Source: Cucumis sativus (lineage: Eukaryota; Streptophyta; Magnoliopsida; Cucurbitales; Cucurbitaceae). Taken from it: a stretch of 64,000 nt of DNA. The stretch is from the NCBI RefSeq assembly GCF_000004075.3, contig NC_026658.2:26276075-26340074 (forward strand), in the 5' to 3' direction. The translations under genes were made by a program, and so were the position numbers. Shown one piece after another: positions 37,695 through 51,600 of the stretch; position 1 is the first letter of the stretch, and every line of letters begins with the position of its first letter. The notes under the pieces were generated by a model. That model did not search any database. It saw only the letters and a program-made list of their open reading frames with translations, and was not told the origin of the DNA.

Positions 37695-40600
37695 ATGGCG
37701 GCTAATTCACCGGTCCAAGATCCTCCCACGGATGCATCTGCCAAACAATCTGCCCCTTCGCCCTCCCCCGCTCTTGTGACCCCTCCCCTTAAAATCGAAA
37801 CTCCTCCCTCCGACTCCGGTCAGACCCCCTCCGCCGTCCCCGCTCCCACCCCTCGCCCCGAGGACCTCCCTCAATCCACCTCTCCGGATCCAATTCATCT
37901 TCCCAGCTATTCCAGTAAGTATTGCATTCACTGCAACCCCCGCAGCTACTTGTTTTTAGATGCTAACTCTTATTCTCTTGCCCAGGATGGTTCTCCTGGA
38001 ACGGCATTCACGAGTGCGAGGTTCGCTTCCTTCCGGAGTTCTTTGATTCACGGTCGCCCTCTAAAAATCCTAGGGTTTACAAGTACCTTCGAAATTCTAT
38101 TGTCAAGAATTTTAGGGAATGCCCTTCCAAGAAGATCACCTTTACTGATATCCGAAAGACACTCGTAGCCGATGTAGGATCCATTCGTAGGGTTTTCGAT
38201 TTCCTCGAGGCGTGGGGTCTTATCAATTACTCGCCGTCCGCGCTGAGCAAACCCCTGAAGTGGGACGACCGGGACTCCAAGTCTAATGCGTCCGCTTCGA
38301 ACACCGGCGAACCTGGAGGTGGTTCCGCGAATTCCTCGGCTCCTAAAGACGCTTCTAAGAGAGTATGCAGCGGTTGCAAGTCTATTTGTAGCATTGCTTG
38401 CTTTGCTTGCGATAAGGTTCGCATCTACTTGCATCTTATTGAAGTTTCCTCTATCCGTTCACTTGTTTCCACGAATTAGTTTGTATTTTGTTCCTTCCTC
38501 TGCTTATTCCTACTTCGTTGTATTCTCCATGCTAGACTTGCTAGTTTCTGACTCTGTATAGATTAAGGATTTTTCTTCAAGTGGCGATGATATTGAGTTT
38601 ATATATATGCATACGTTCATAGTTGTAGCCTTCAATTTTTGGAAGGGAGTTTGGGGTAGTTTACTAGTGTCCCAAGGCAGCGGGACTGGTTTATTTGTTT
38701 AATTAGTTTTCAATATCAACCTTCAATTATTTGCATTCCCACGTTTGTATTATAGAAAGCCTTGTAGGTACAGATTGCAAATATCAACCTTCAATTATTT
38801 GCAATCTGTCAAAAGCTTCCAGACTAGTATTGTTATCTGTTCATTTTCTTAATCTTCCTGCTTAAATTTAATGATGACCTTTGCCAACATATTCTGGTTT
38901 TAGTGGATAGGTGTCTAATTGGTTTTGGTGACTTTATGAATTTGGAACTTGGGTAGGTTTGTCTTTTTTAAGTGGATATTAAATGAATTGATATGATTTA
39001 ATGTATTAGAACTAATATAATGGTCATTATTTCGTATAGTTTGATTTGACACTTTGTGCAAGGTGCTATGTTCGTGGAAACTATCGAGTTGGTGTTAGTT
39101 CTTCAGATTTTAGACGTGTTGAGATCAACGATGACACACGAACAGATTGGACCGATAAGGAGACTTTGCATCTTCTAGAAGCTTTGACGCATTATGGTGA
39201 TGACTGGAAAAAGGTTGCACAACATGTTGGTGGCAGAACTGAGAGGGAATGTGTTGCCCAATTTGTGAAGCTTCCTTTGGGGGAGCAGTTTCATGGTTAT
39301 CCAGATTCTGAACATATTGACAACAATTGTACTGTGAAGGATGAAGCCAGTGCCAATCTTACGTTGGAAAGTACTGGCAAGATTGGGACATCTATTCCTA
39401 ATAAAAGAATCCGTCTATCACCTTTGGCAGATGCAAGTAATCCCATAATGGCTCAGGTTAGTGTTGGTTTTTGTCCTTTCCTTTGAGCTTGCATTAGCTG
39501 CTTACTTGTTAATAATTCAACCAACACCTTGCATTATGGAAGTCCTATTCACATGCAAAAAGAAGCGTGTATTAGAGGTCTGACTAGCACGAGTAGTGGA
39601 AAAGGTGAAACAACTGTATCAATATTTGATGCCTTCTACTTGATTTCTTTTTATTTTATAGGGGTTTTTATCATTTTGTGGGTGGGATTGGGTTATTAAT
39701 CAATGGGAGACTAATAGAGGCCCATGCATTTTAGCTTTCAATGAATAAATTTGACTCCTCTCAGAGAAGGGAAAAAGTTAAATCAAATTACGCAAGTTAA
39801 TCGGATCATGAATTAACGTGGACAAGCCTATAATCCAAGTTAGCCCAACTACAGGTTTCCAGTTTCTTGAACTTTTAACAGCGTACTATTCTTCATTGCA
39901 TATAGGGGCAATATGGGAGCCCGTAATGTGTAGTGTAATATAATTCAAAGTCCATGTTTAGAGAGCTTTTTTTGCTTGATTTTAATAATAGATTCATTTT
40001 GTTTCACGGTTTTCAACCTATTCCTCTTTTCCTCTTTTTTCACGCTTCATGATCCAATTTTGTTCCGCCCTCGATTCATCACTCTTCACTAATTCTGATT
40101 GCATTCCAACCTCCCAAACAGCCCAATATAGCTCTCTTGTAGACCGTAGTAATTTTCCAAGAATATCTATGGTATCTAAAACTGATAGTGGACCTACTGG
40201 TCGTTTAAAACTGTCTGGTTTTCATTCTCTATATGGATAGAAAGATCATTATATGATCGATATTTATGCTCCCAGGCTGCCTTTCTGTCGTCTTTGGTGG
40301 GTGTTGAGGTTGCAGAAGCAGCTGCCCAGGCAGCTGTGATTAAACTTTCCGAGATGGACTTTGGAGGAGATGGGGAAATTGCCATACCTGTCGCTAGGAA
40401 TATAGGAGAGCAAGGTACTAGCTTTATTTCTGCTGAAAGATTTTTACTTTTATTGTTATTATTTTTATAATAATCATTCATAGGTTGTTGAAGTTGAATA
40501 TGCATGTGTATATTTTGTTTGCATTTTGAAGCTTACCCGATCATCTCATGGAGAAAAAAAAAGTGTTCTTATTCTTGTTCTCTGATTCACTGCTTTTATT

Positions 40601-42097
40601 TTTGTTGATTATAAGTTATACTTATTGTGTCACAAGGGAAAAACTAAGGGTCAAGTTGATGTAAACTCTATAGGTGACTAACTTAAGGTCTACTTGATGA
40701 TCATTTTGTTTTCAATGTTTCTTTCTTCATCGTGTCTACTAACTACATCTTTGTTTTGTAATTTGTATTATAATTTGAGTTCAACAAATGTGGGGATCAG
40801 GAATCGAATTGCAGATCTCAAGTGAATGATTTAGTGTTTTAACTGCTGATCTAATTCACGTTAGAAATATGTAATATGCTTGGTGAACATGATTTGAAAT
40901 TTTGGTAAGATTTTAATAGTTTTCTTTCTTCCTTTTACTCATTACACCTAATATACCAAAACAGCCTCCAGAAAATTCAAACAAGAATTCACTCAGTTTA
41001 AGTTGGTTAGAAAGGGAAATAGTTGCAGAAAGATCTTCAAAGGGTACACCTGGAAGAGATTTAAGTTTAGCGAAACAAAACATCGATTCAATATTTTTTT
41101 TCTTGCTAACTAAAACCCTAAGTAAGCTTTAACAACTCAAGTCTATCTTTACTTCAAAAGTTCTATGGTCTCCTGAGTCTCCTCCCAACCGTGCTCCTTG
41201 ATTAATATCTTTAACCATACGTGAAATATTTAGTTTTTTTTATTTTTGGTTTTTGAAAATTAAGTCGGTAAACGCTACTATAAATTTCTTTATTTGTTAT
41301 CTACTTTTTACATGTTTTAAAAAATCAAGCCAAAATTTTTTGAAATGTTTTTGTTTTTAAAATTTGACTAAGAATTCAGTACAAATGGTTAAAAACAAAA
41401 AAACCAAATAGTTAACAATCGGGCCACATATGGGCCAAAACTTTGGAGAATCTCTCCCTCATTTGACTTGTACATCACTGTGTGTGGGTTTAAGAATAGT
41501 GGGAACATCTTATTTGCAATTTTTGAGTATTCCTTCCAAGGTTCAAGTCTGCTATACCTAAAAGTTCCCCTTCCGCAGGAAATGTTATTGTGTATGTTTC
41601 ATATCTTTAGTAGGAATATTTTCAGGTTGGCTCCATAATATACTGGTTTTTGAGAGTTTGATCCTGGAATATATGTTAATCGTTAATGAGATAGTATGGA
41701 AATGTGATGACTCTTGGTGGTTCTGATCCAGGAAACGACGCTGCATCCCATGGAGGCAGCTGCTTGTCAAGGGGGTCTACGATGGATATGGAGAAAGCAA
41801 TATCTCATATTGTAAACGTTCAGGTAAGGGTTTGGTATTCTGGGGTAGTCGTAGGTTGAGAAGTTTACGTTATTTATTTTCTAACAATTGTTACTTGTTA
41901 TTCCCAATATATAGATGAAAGAGATTGTAGATAAGCTTAATGGTTTCGAGGAGGGAGAGTTGCAGATGGAGAAGGTATTTAAGCAATTGGACCAAATGAA
42001 AAGCATGCTTTTCGTTGATCAACTAAACCTCTTATTCAATAAAGAGTGTATTTCTACTACTGTGGAAGAGAAGAGCAATATGAATGTAAGAACATGA
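37695..42097 (+). CDS. SWI3B: SWI/SNF chromatin-remodelling subunit SWI3B
   Basis: Core subunit of plant SWI/SNF (BRM/SYD) ATP-dependent chromatin remodellers, nuclear. Six exons, 37695-37914, 37986-38416, 39040-39456, 40276-40414, 41732-41823 and 41915-42097, encode 493 aa; an in-frame ATG at 37509 would add 62 residues, but the 37695 start (MAANSPVQDPP) is more like its relatives. A Pro/Ser-rich N terminus precedes a SWIRM domain (HLPSYSRWFSWNGIHECEVR ... FTDIRKTLVADVGSIRRVFD ... WGLINY). A ZZ-like Cys cluster CSGCKSICSIACFACDK is completed across the intron by LCARCYVRGNYRVG. The SANT/Myb domain is DWTDKETLHLLEALTHYGDD with TERECVAQFVKLP. PNKRIRLSPLADASNPIMAQ is a strongly conserved SWI3B block. 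A C-terminal coiled coil (EEGELQMEKVFKQLDQMKSM) ends in VDQLNLLF. Introns 2, 3 and 5 are long (0.6, 0.8 and 1.3 kb). Confidence 0.95.
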
Positions 42098-42582
42098 TGA
42101 TTTATTATTATTCTCCTCCCTAAACCCTAAGCAATTTGAAATTGAATCACCACTGTATATCATCAGAGCGAGCCACCCTCTCTCGATAATTCATTGCAAT
42201 ATATTTGGGGATCAAGAAGATTAATGAGATTGAAATTTATTATTCTTTAAAACACATGACCAACTAAATACGAGTAGAACTCCACTGCAAAGACGCAGGA
42301 GAGGAGAAAGCAAAAGAAAAAAGAGTTCTCATCCTTCCTTCCATATTACAAACCCAAACTCTGGTAAAAAGGAAAAAAAAAGTACTTTACAGATAGCCCA
42401 AAAACTGCAGGGGGTCGGTACTTATTCATAAAAAATGTTATGCCATAAATTGAAAACTCATCAGTCATCATCAGATCATATCTATAACCCAATTCCGCTT
42501 AGCCGAAGTAGACAAGGTTTTAGAAAATCACCAAACACCGTCATTGTCACTGGTGAAAAAACACAACATAAAATGAGTTCAA
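42098..42582. other. convergent 3' region of SWI3B and PFP-alpha
   Basis: The two genes meet tail to tail within 485 bp, so their 3' UTRs may touch or overlap. No other feature. Confidence 0.5.
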
Positions 42583-45500
42583 TTATCCTTCTAGTGATGC
42601 TTTTCCGCTGAATGAACTCGAAGACATAACAGAAAGGACATCAGTCACTGACGCCATGACACTTAATGCTGCTTTCAGAACCTCCTGCGAACACCCTGGT
42701 TTCACGATGGTTCGGACCTGAAATGGCCACAAGAGGACACCAATATTTTAGCTATAGTGGTGGATAACTTTAAACAATATTTAAACAAAAACCAACGCAC
42801 CTTATCAAGGTATTCCTGTAGTTTCTTGATGCGGCCCATGTAATCCTGGTCCTCAACGCAAAGGGAAACGGGCTTAGCATCAGCACCAGGACCATCGAAC
42901 TGAAGAGGTCCAGGGTTTCTATAGAGATCGTCCATAAGAAACTGATTCGCGTTTTGTCTCAATAGCCTGTACAAATACCTTAAGAGTGAGTGAAGCTATC
43001 TACAATCATCAAACCATTAGTATAGAATTATGAAAGTCATTGGTAGTGTATGGACAGTTGAGAGGAGGATACGGATATGGACTCTTACTCGTATGCTTTC
43101 CCTTTCAAATCCACAGTTGCTGGGTGAATTGCTGGTTTGCCAATGGACGATGATCCAGGATTTTGAGCCCAACGCTTCACAGTCATCATGGCCTGTGTTT
43201 CATCATAATCAATTAGTCATGACTCACCAGACGTAAATGGCATAAATAAGAGATAAAAATCTGATGATAAGCACAATAATTCGAAGTTGGTCAAACTGAA
43301 TAGAAGGCATGAAAGGAAGAAAACCCTACTGCAATCGGGGCAGCACCACAGCGCCATTTGTTCACTGGATTTTTCAGGTTAGTTAAAGTTGCCATGTAAC
43401 CGTTCAAACCAGCAGCTAAGATATGGTAGCAAACATGGCCAAGAACCTGAATTAAATGCAACATTCAAATGTTTAATACCCATGTTCATATTAAAAGGGA
43501 AGAAACGCTTGTGAGATTCCAAGACTACTAATTATCACATACGAAGGCATAGTCGCAATCAAATTTTGAAGGTAAAGATCCCCGAGCCTGGTAACCAAAG
43601 AAGTGGCAAATTGCATTGAATTTCTTCCCCTTATAAGTCCCTTCTTTCTGTTAAAAATGCAATGAACAAAACAATCAAAGAATTTTAAGGAACCCAAGCA
43701 CAGACCAAAAGGCAAGTCCTGTAAATATCTCCACAGGGATGCTGCCCATAGAATAAAGTTAAAAGAGTAAATACACAAGATTACACCAAAAGATAAACCA
43801 AATAAGACCAAACGTAACATTACCAGACGCTTGCTAATTTCAGCCTCCACAAGATGTGCCAGAAGTTTCTCCGTCTCAATCTAAAGAAAATTACAATCAG
43901 AGGACACATCACGCATCTATGTACACAGCGAGCATCTTTTATCTAAAACAAGTATCTTAAACACAATACCTGAGATAACTGAGCAGAATCGTCTGATTCG
44001 GGATGAAGTAGCAACTGGAACAATAAAGTTACACTAATAAGACCTCACAACTAAGAGTGGAAAAATTGGAGATCCCATTGGAAGATTAAATAAAGTAATA
44101 AAGATTTAACCTGCTTCCTGATGAAAGGTGGCAGAAATTCAAATAGCGCTGATGCCCAAGGAGAGAGTTGGGAAGAAATCTTATCAACCAGAACTCCTTG
44201 CCTGAGTAAACTGTGAATTTCCTGAAAAGTGCAATAAAATTCATTATTTCAAGCAAAAACAAATCGCATAGTTCTTATGACCTAATCTGAATGGAATATG
44301 TTCTGTAGATTGTACAATAGTGTCCTTGATTTCCAAGATTGTGTAGTTCTTAAGACAAAATCAATGTGCTGCTCTCAAAACCAAAAAAGAAAGGGAGAAA
44401 AAGAACCTTCAAAAGGGCATAGATTTCAGGAATACTTTCAATAAGCCCTTCAGGCAGTAAGATGACCCCATGGTACTTGTCTGATCATAATACACAAGAT
44501 CAGATAACCGAAAACTATTACCAAATATGAGATTAGAAACAATAAATTTATAAGACCTTGTTGTGCTCTAGCCTGAACAGCATCACATATCTGTGTCGTC
44601 AAATCAAAAAGAGTAAGTTTTGATGCAGCTACCTCCTCACCAAGAATAACCTGCAAGTGAGCATAGTCATTGATGTTCAGATGATGTATGGATAAATCCT
44701 TCAAAGAACAACTCTGGTGAAAATAAAACAACGTCATGGAAGAAAATCTAACCAAATTCGGATGAGATTGAAGAGTGCACTCCAAAGCAACATGGGATGC
44801 TTTCCGGCCCATGAGTCGAATGAAATAGTAGTACTAGGAGAATCAAGGCAGATGTAAATATTCTTTGTAATGTTTACAACAGAAGCAAGCGTTTTCGCAA
44901 GGCAAACGAAAAGCAGAGAGCAAGATAAATAATATCAACCTACATCCATGTAGTTGTAGAATAATGACTTATTTTCTTACCTTCTCTGCAGACAGGGCAT
45001 CAGTGCATACATTGCTGATTAGCTGAGAATTGACCTGGTGATGAAAAAACATGGACATTAGTCTCTTACACAAGCTCATGGGATGCTGAGTGAACAATAT
45101 CCAAGATATAAAGCAAAAGTGACAACCCACAGATGTGAAAGAAATATGAGACATTTCTCAGTCAGTTAAATATACCTTGCATATGGTGTCAAAACCAACA
45201 TTTGTTTCAACAAACTGGTTCTTGAGATCGCCATTCAAAGTAACGGGAACTCCTACAACCTGCATGGTTCAGTAAAAATTTGTCATTTCAATGAAGAAGG
45301 CAAAAACACACAGCGGACAAAATATGATAGAACTTAAAAGTTGCATCTAAACTAAAGTATTGAAATATATTTAATGATTTTATCAATTTCTATAATTATA
45401 TAAATAAATAAAGCATAATAATAATAATTAGTAATGTGTATGCTATCTGCACTTGTGGAGATCACACCTTGGTGGGGCATTTAGCTTCCGCAAAGGTTTC

Positions 45501-47261
45501 AGCAAGTTGAGCAGCATCAGTATTTGACGTCACTCCTTCAGAAATACCAGATATTTTTGTTTAATATTCACGTGAATAAAACAGCAAGGCAGAGCCAGAG
45601 AACGAAATTTACCGCCAATTATGACAAGACCATCCAGTTTCAAATCTAAGCACGTTTTCAGTGCAGCATTAACCTGCTCCTTAGTTCGAATTTGATCCTT
45701 GGTTCGTCCCAATAAATCATAACCACCTAAGAAGCATGAATACCACTGATGTAAAGAATTTCTATACAGGATAGCATATCTAAATATCTGCATGGATTAT
45801 TAAAGCCCCTGCATACCTTGATTTTTGTATGTTGTAAGAATGTCATCGGTGATCTCAAGAGTTTTCTGGGAAAATAAACCTTCAGAACCACCTGTTGAAA
45901 GAAATGACAGCTTATCTCAATTTAGCAGTCTTTAAATGATAATAACACATATCAGAACAAAACTCAGTTTAATATATCCTTTCATATTAAACATAGTCAT
46001 AGATGTAGTATATGCAAACATTATCAAACACCGATATAAAGTTCTCAAAAACTCATCATCGTGTCATACTGCGCGACTATACATGTCATCAAAGTGCATG
46101 ATTAAGAAAACATTAAATAAACATATCGATATCCGGAGGAATAACTTACCCAGAAATCCAAACAATATACTGTTTGGGTTGTGGACTTTGAGAGCATCAT
46201 GAAGCCCCCAAATGACGTTATGACCTCCAGGGGATTGCCTTCCACAAAAAACTACTCCCACCCTGTTGGCAGCAAACCAATGAGAGAAGTTTTTCATACA
46301 ATATTCTATTTTGTAGCCTCAAAGCACAATTGAAACGCAAACGGCCGTACATTCACCACGTTTATGTCTATAGAAGCGCACGTAAAAGAATAGATGTAAA
46401 AACAAACGAGGGATAATTCATATAGTTGAACCAAATAACATATGAAGTTCTAGCGATGGAGTGCAACGAAAATGAATCAATAAATGCACACACCGGATGG
46501 CTGGATGTTCAGTAATAATTTGAGCATCAGGGACTTTAGCAGTCGCCCTGAGAAAGTGAGCCAATCGCTGACCGTAAGTGTGGGGAAAGGCCCGACTAAC
46601 GGTAGGGGCATCAGCAGGATCCACAGCTGTAGTGCCATCCCCGAATTCAACCCTGACCGCTGTTCCCTGTAGAACGAGATGTAAAGAAGATAAATAAGCC
46701 ACTGATCCAAATTCAACACTGAAAGCAAAATAGTTTGTCTTCAATTTCAATATCTAATATTGTCCCCTGTACTCCTGTAGTACCACAACCGTAAGCTAAA
46801 AAATCATGCAGTGGAGAAGGAGAATGAATGACGGCGGATTGGTTCGTGTATAAGTTGAATGAAAGCAATGACTAATAAAAGCGGCGGTTGAATAGGAGAT
46901 CCGGTAACAGGAAATAATAGGTACGAAGAAGCAAAAATGAAAATGCAGGTATGATAGGAATCATTTGGCAACATGAGAGTAAGAGAATTGAGATGAAATA
47001 AAAAAGTAAAAAGATGAAAAATAGACATGGAATGAGGGAGATCTGAGAAGTAGGTGGAGGGAGAGAGAAGAGGGATGAGGAAAAGATGGGATCTGAAGAA
47101 TGGATGTGGGTGACGGCAGTAGTAGATTGCATGAAAACAAATAACAACAAAAAAGGAAGAAGAGAGATAACCTGAAGACAAGGAGGAAGGTCAGGTTGGT
47201 AGAGAGATCGGATTTTCTGAAGATCGGAGAGTTGACGAGGAATGCCGTAATCAGAATCCAT
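42583..47261 (-). CDS. PFP-ALPHA: PPi:fructose-6-phosphate phosphotransferase, alpha subunit
   Basis: Regulatory alpha subunit of cytosolic PFP, which reversibly makes fructose-1,6-bisphosphate from F6P and PPi. Nineteen exons: 47261-47172, 46666-46494, 46262-46150, 45891-45817, 45726-45613, 45535-45468, 45259-45176, 45034-44981, 44833-44753, 44650-44557, 44480-44407, 44221-44111, 44014-43970, 43880-43824, 43647-43543, 43446-43330, 43192-43089, 42966-42801 and 42717-42583; 619 aa, the usual alpha length. Motifs: [16 protein letters not shown] start, [111 protein letters not shown] and [17 protein letters not shown]. At the catalytic position PFKs and PFP-beta have TIDGD; here it is TLNGD (Asn220), as in known alpha subunits, so it is unlikely to catalyse alone. 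Every exon phase agrees. Confidence 0.97.
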
Positions 47262-48615
47262 GGGAGATGAAGGATGAAGAAGAAAGAGAGAAGATGTAGA
47301 GTTAGTGAGGGTTTTGATTGTTTGAGGGTTTTGGGTTAATACGTTTCCGTCAAACTTCGAAATGAGGCAATTTATAGGCTTCACACTCACGCTAACCCTT
47401 CGCCTGTATTGGCGTTTGTTTGGTGTTTGGCGATGATACCAATTACCAACTAACCTCAACCCACACTTTTACTTTCAGCCTTTAGGCTTCTTGTTTGGTT
47501 CATAAATTTCTATTTCTTTCTCCCGCTGTGCTGTCTACACAAACTAAAAAACGTCCATTCTTTCCCCTTTTATTACCATATTGCCATATCTACCCAACAA
47601 AAACAATTATTAATATTGTTTTTATTATTATTATCAAAAGTTCAAAACCACTACAAAACAAATGGCGAAACGGATCAAATTCATTTCCACATCAACCCCC
47701 CCACTGTCTCATCAAAACCAGTTCCCCATCATCTTAACAATGGGCAACTCTGCATCCTTCTCCTAAAATCTTACTTACACTTTTCCCTAAATTATTATTT
47801 TTCCCTTCCCAAAATATATATGCACATGTATACTTTTTTTTTTTTTTTCAAAACGTCCAACATTATTCATGCCCTTCTTCCATAAACGTTTCATTGTTTA
47901 CCTTACCTTTGAAAATGTTGAACCAAAAGGTAAAAACAACATGATAGTGATTGTGGTACCTGTTTGAATGAAACCTAGAAAACCATGTAAATATGTCCCC
48001 TCGAGATATCTTAATAAATAAGTTAAACTCACTTTTCTTTATGGATGGATACACATGTTCAATCAATCCATCTTTTTACAAAAATTACGACCCCTACACT
48101 CCTTGGATCACCTTTCCAACAAAGAAATTATATATAGTAAAAGACCATCCACCCTCCCACCTGTAAAACAATGGGCAAATGAACGGTGCTTTGTTCCGAA
48201 TTGCACTTTCTATTCAATTGCAAACGAGAAAAAGTTCACTTTTTCAATCAATTTAAAATAGATGTTGAATTAAATATTAATAAAGACGGAAAGAAACCGT
48301 AATTTTAGACGACTCTCAACTTATGGGAACAATTCTAAATAAACAAGCATAAGTTAAAATGGATGACTGCGGCTGCAACCCTTTCAAGCTGACAACCATA
48401 TATGGTTTTCGATGATAACATAAACTCAGCAGCAAAATATACGGCATCCGATCCATTCTCCCCATTTGTTTGTCTTTATGATGGCATATCTATTTCCATT
48501 AAATATAGAACACAAGTCAAAGTTAAGATAATGTTTCCTTTCGTTTGTTCATCCCATTCAGTGTCCATCCAGCTTAACCATCGAAGCAACACTACACTTC
48601 TAAATCCTACGACAT
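47262..48615. other. intergenic, PFP-alpha promoter to bZIP60 3' end
   Basis: The first 150 bases (to about 47420) are the probable PFP-alpha leader and core promoter. The rest is AT-rich with C-rich patches near 47690-47720. No gene is supported. Confidence 0.5.
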
Positions 48616-51600
48616 TTAAATTGAAATAAGAGCCGAACTAGCCCCAAGTATCGCATCCAACATACTTGGTTTCATCCTTGTTCTCGCCGCTTTGCACCTC
48701 CTAGATTGTAATGATGAGTATGAGTATATGGAATTGTTATTTTCTCTCTCGTTGAGAGGCGCGCTTCCTGGACCTTCTTTTTCCATTCTCACTTTTGGAA
48801 CAGGTTCCAGAGTTGATTGTGGAAGTGGAGGGAGGGTGAACAGGCAAACGGTGCCCATTAACCACAGCAGGGAACCCAACAGCAGGGATTCTGCACGAGA
48901 GCAACGAATATTAATTACATCATTCATTTGACTTCGTATATCAGGCTACACGATTGTTCAATCAACCAACAGATCCAGTTATCATCATCTAAAAACTGAT
49001 GGCCAGATTACTGAAAATAATAGGTGGCCGTTCCTCTGAAAAATTGAACACGGAAGAAGGATAGAGAACAAACACGAGTAGAATTTTAAGAGAAACTAAA
49101 TCTATTTCACAAACTTATAGTGAAATGGAAAAAATGCAATGCCACATTAACTTAAAAAAAAAACAGATTATTCTACTATGAGAGTGTAGACTCCAAAGTA
49201 GAAGGAAAGTGTCAGATTCATGTTATAGGCACACATCTATAAGGTAGTGTATTTGTGAATGGAGCATAGAGCACTACGATCTGTTTTTCAGGGTTATAAG
49301 CTCAAGTCCACATTATTTCCTGTTTATGACATTAAACTTGATTTGGCAGTTGGATCAATCAGACAATATTGGCAAATAATGTGAACTGCAAAGATATGTG
49401 GAACTATCAAATTCTACTCTATCCGACACAAGGAACTTCAATAGAAAGTAACAGAGAGAAAAATGAGTTTTACCATGAAGCAAAACTATATAACACACTT
49501 CAAAACATAAATTGCTTCATGCAAACATTTGACAAAGTAGTTATTGTATAGAAGCACAAAAACTGAAAGGATCTTCTGATTTAAATACTAAAAATTCCAG
49601 ATCTTAAAGTTACTAGTTCATTTTAGGGGCACTTGCAAAAATGACAAAACAAGTTACAATAATTAAGTCTATAGTACAAATACTTTATTATTTGCAAAAA
49701 TGGCAATAAATAAAGCCCAATAAAGCCCAACCCACACATATAAAAGTCTGGATTTGATTATTTTTGCTATATTTGCAAAATCACAAACCTTGAGGACATT
49801 TTTGCAAAATACCTAAACTAATTTGCCACTCAATACAATTTCCCTTCATTTTAATTATGAATTTTATTATATAACACTAGGCAGTAGACATGTGTTAGAT
49901 AGCAAAAGAGACTAAGACAGGTAGCTTAATTGTCCAGAGGACCGAGGCAGAGTCACAGGCGCCTTCTTAGGTCCATAATATCTCACTAGCCAAGTTTACT
50001 CAGAATTGACACCCCAAACGTTTTCCTTCACAATTTTCACTTTTTGCAGTGGTTTGTAGCCACCCTCCAAAACAAGATGTATAGAATTAGTAAAAAATTT
50101 AGTTTCACTCTCCTACCTCCAGCAACAGAAGGAAAGCACCACCAGCTATATCGGCCTCTAAATAAAATGAGAAATGTAGTCGGATAAAAAGACAGCAAAT
50201 GCCCTATACTTGAATATATTCTTCAATGCATAGGCAGTCCTTTAAAAGAGGCTAATGTCTATATGTGTGTTAATTAAAACCATACTTACACAGAAAATAA
50301 AAGGAGTATCGCGTAGATCTCTTTTGACAGCCATTTGGATTTTCATTGTCTACCTTTTAGGAGAGTTTTGCCCAATTTTTTAAATTATAAAATCATTTTT
50401 AAAGACAAATGGTGTCTTAGATGTTCTTCATCCACTTATTCTAAAGGCGGCAAAGGTCCATGACAAAACGGATGCGGAAAATGTTTGTAACTTTACCTTT
50501 TAAACTTTTCAATGATTTCTCCTATGTTGACATCCAAACAACCAGCAGCACACACAAATTCATTTGGCTATATATGAAATAGTAAGGCGCAAAGGAAAAG
50601 ATAACCGTACCCAACAAGAGCACAGCAGACTCCTGCTTGGTCATTGAAACACCAGAAGCACCTCCCATCTGTAGACTAAAGCGTAAGGCTTGATTCTCAG
50701 CACAGTAACACTGAAGCAAACGCCCCAATCTCCGGCATTCACCTTCAAGAAATTTACTCTTCATCTCTAGATCCTTTACGTACATCTTTTTCCTCTCCCT
50801 AGATCTTACTGCGGCATCCCTATTTCTCAGCTGCCTGTAAAATTCAAATTCATATATTGTAGTTACCCTTTGAACCACATTCATATATTATGACAGCTGA
50901 TATCCAAATGTAAAATGATCGCTGGATGTTTAATTATTTACTATCCTCCTTCGTTGTTCATATCACAGAGTCAACTTCACCCCCATACGATCGAGGCATT
51001 TACTACCCGCATTATCGGTGTTTCAAACATACATGATAACTTCGAATTAAGCATCCTAAATGTCCACAAACTTCAATTAATATTTGGGTGAAATGGTGAC
51101 TTATTGGAAGTAATTGTTAATCTCAAAAGAGAAAATTAAATACATACAGTACCACTACAAATAGAAGACTCGAAAAAAAGGTTTTCATGGCAGAAACTAT
51201 AATTGTTTAAAGAAACTGTAAATTAACACGGGGAAACCACATAATTGATTACAAGTAGTAGAATGCCATCTCGTAAAAGATTCAGTAACAATACCTTCTT
51301 CGCTTCTTGGAGACAGCATCATCATCTTCACCTACACTCTCATCGATGCTCGCTGCGTCGACCTTCTCCTTCTGGGAATTGTTGGAGTCATCACCGCAAT
51401 TGGAAGCATTGGAAAGAACATCGACAACAGCATCAACCCCAGAGGACCTCCCATGTGCATCTGCAAGTACATCAGCCACAAAACTACCACAGCAATCGTC
51501 TGTTGGTGCGGCGGGAGAAACCTTATGTACATCCTCTTTCTGGGAATTGGTTAAATCGTTACCACAGTCGGAGGCATTGGAATCGAAGTCGATTACGGAG

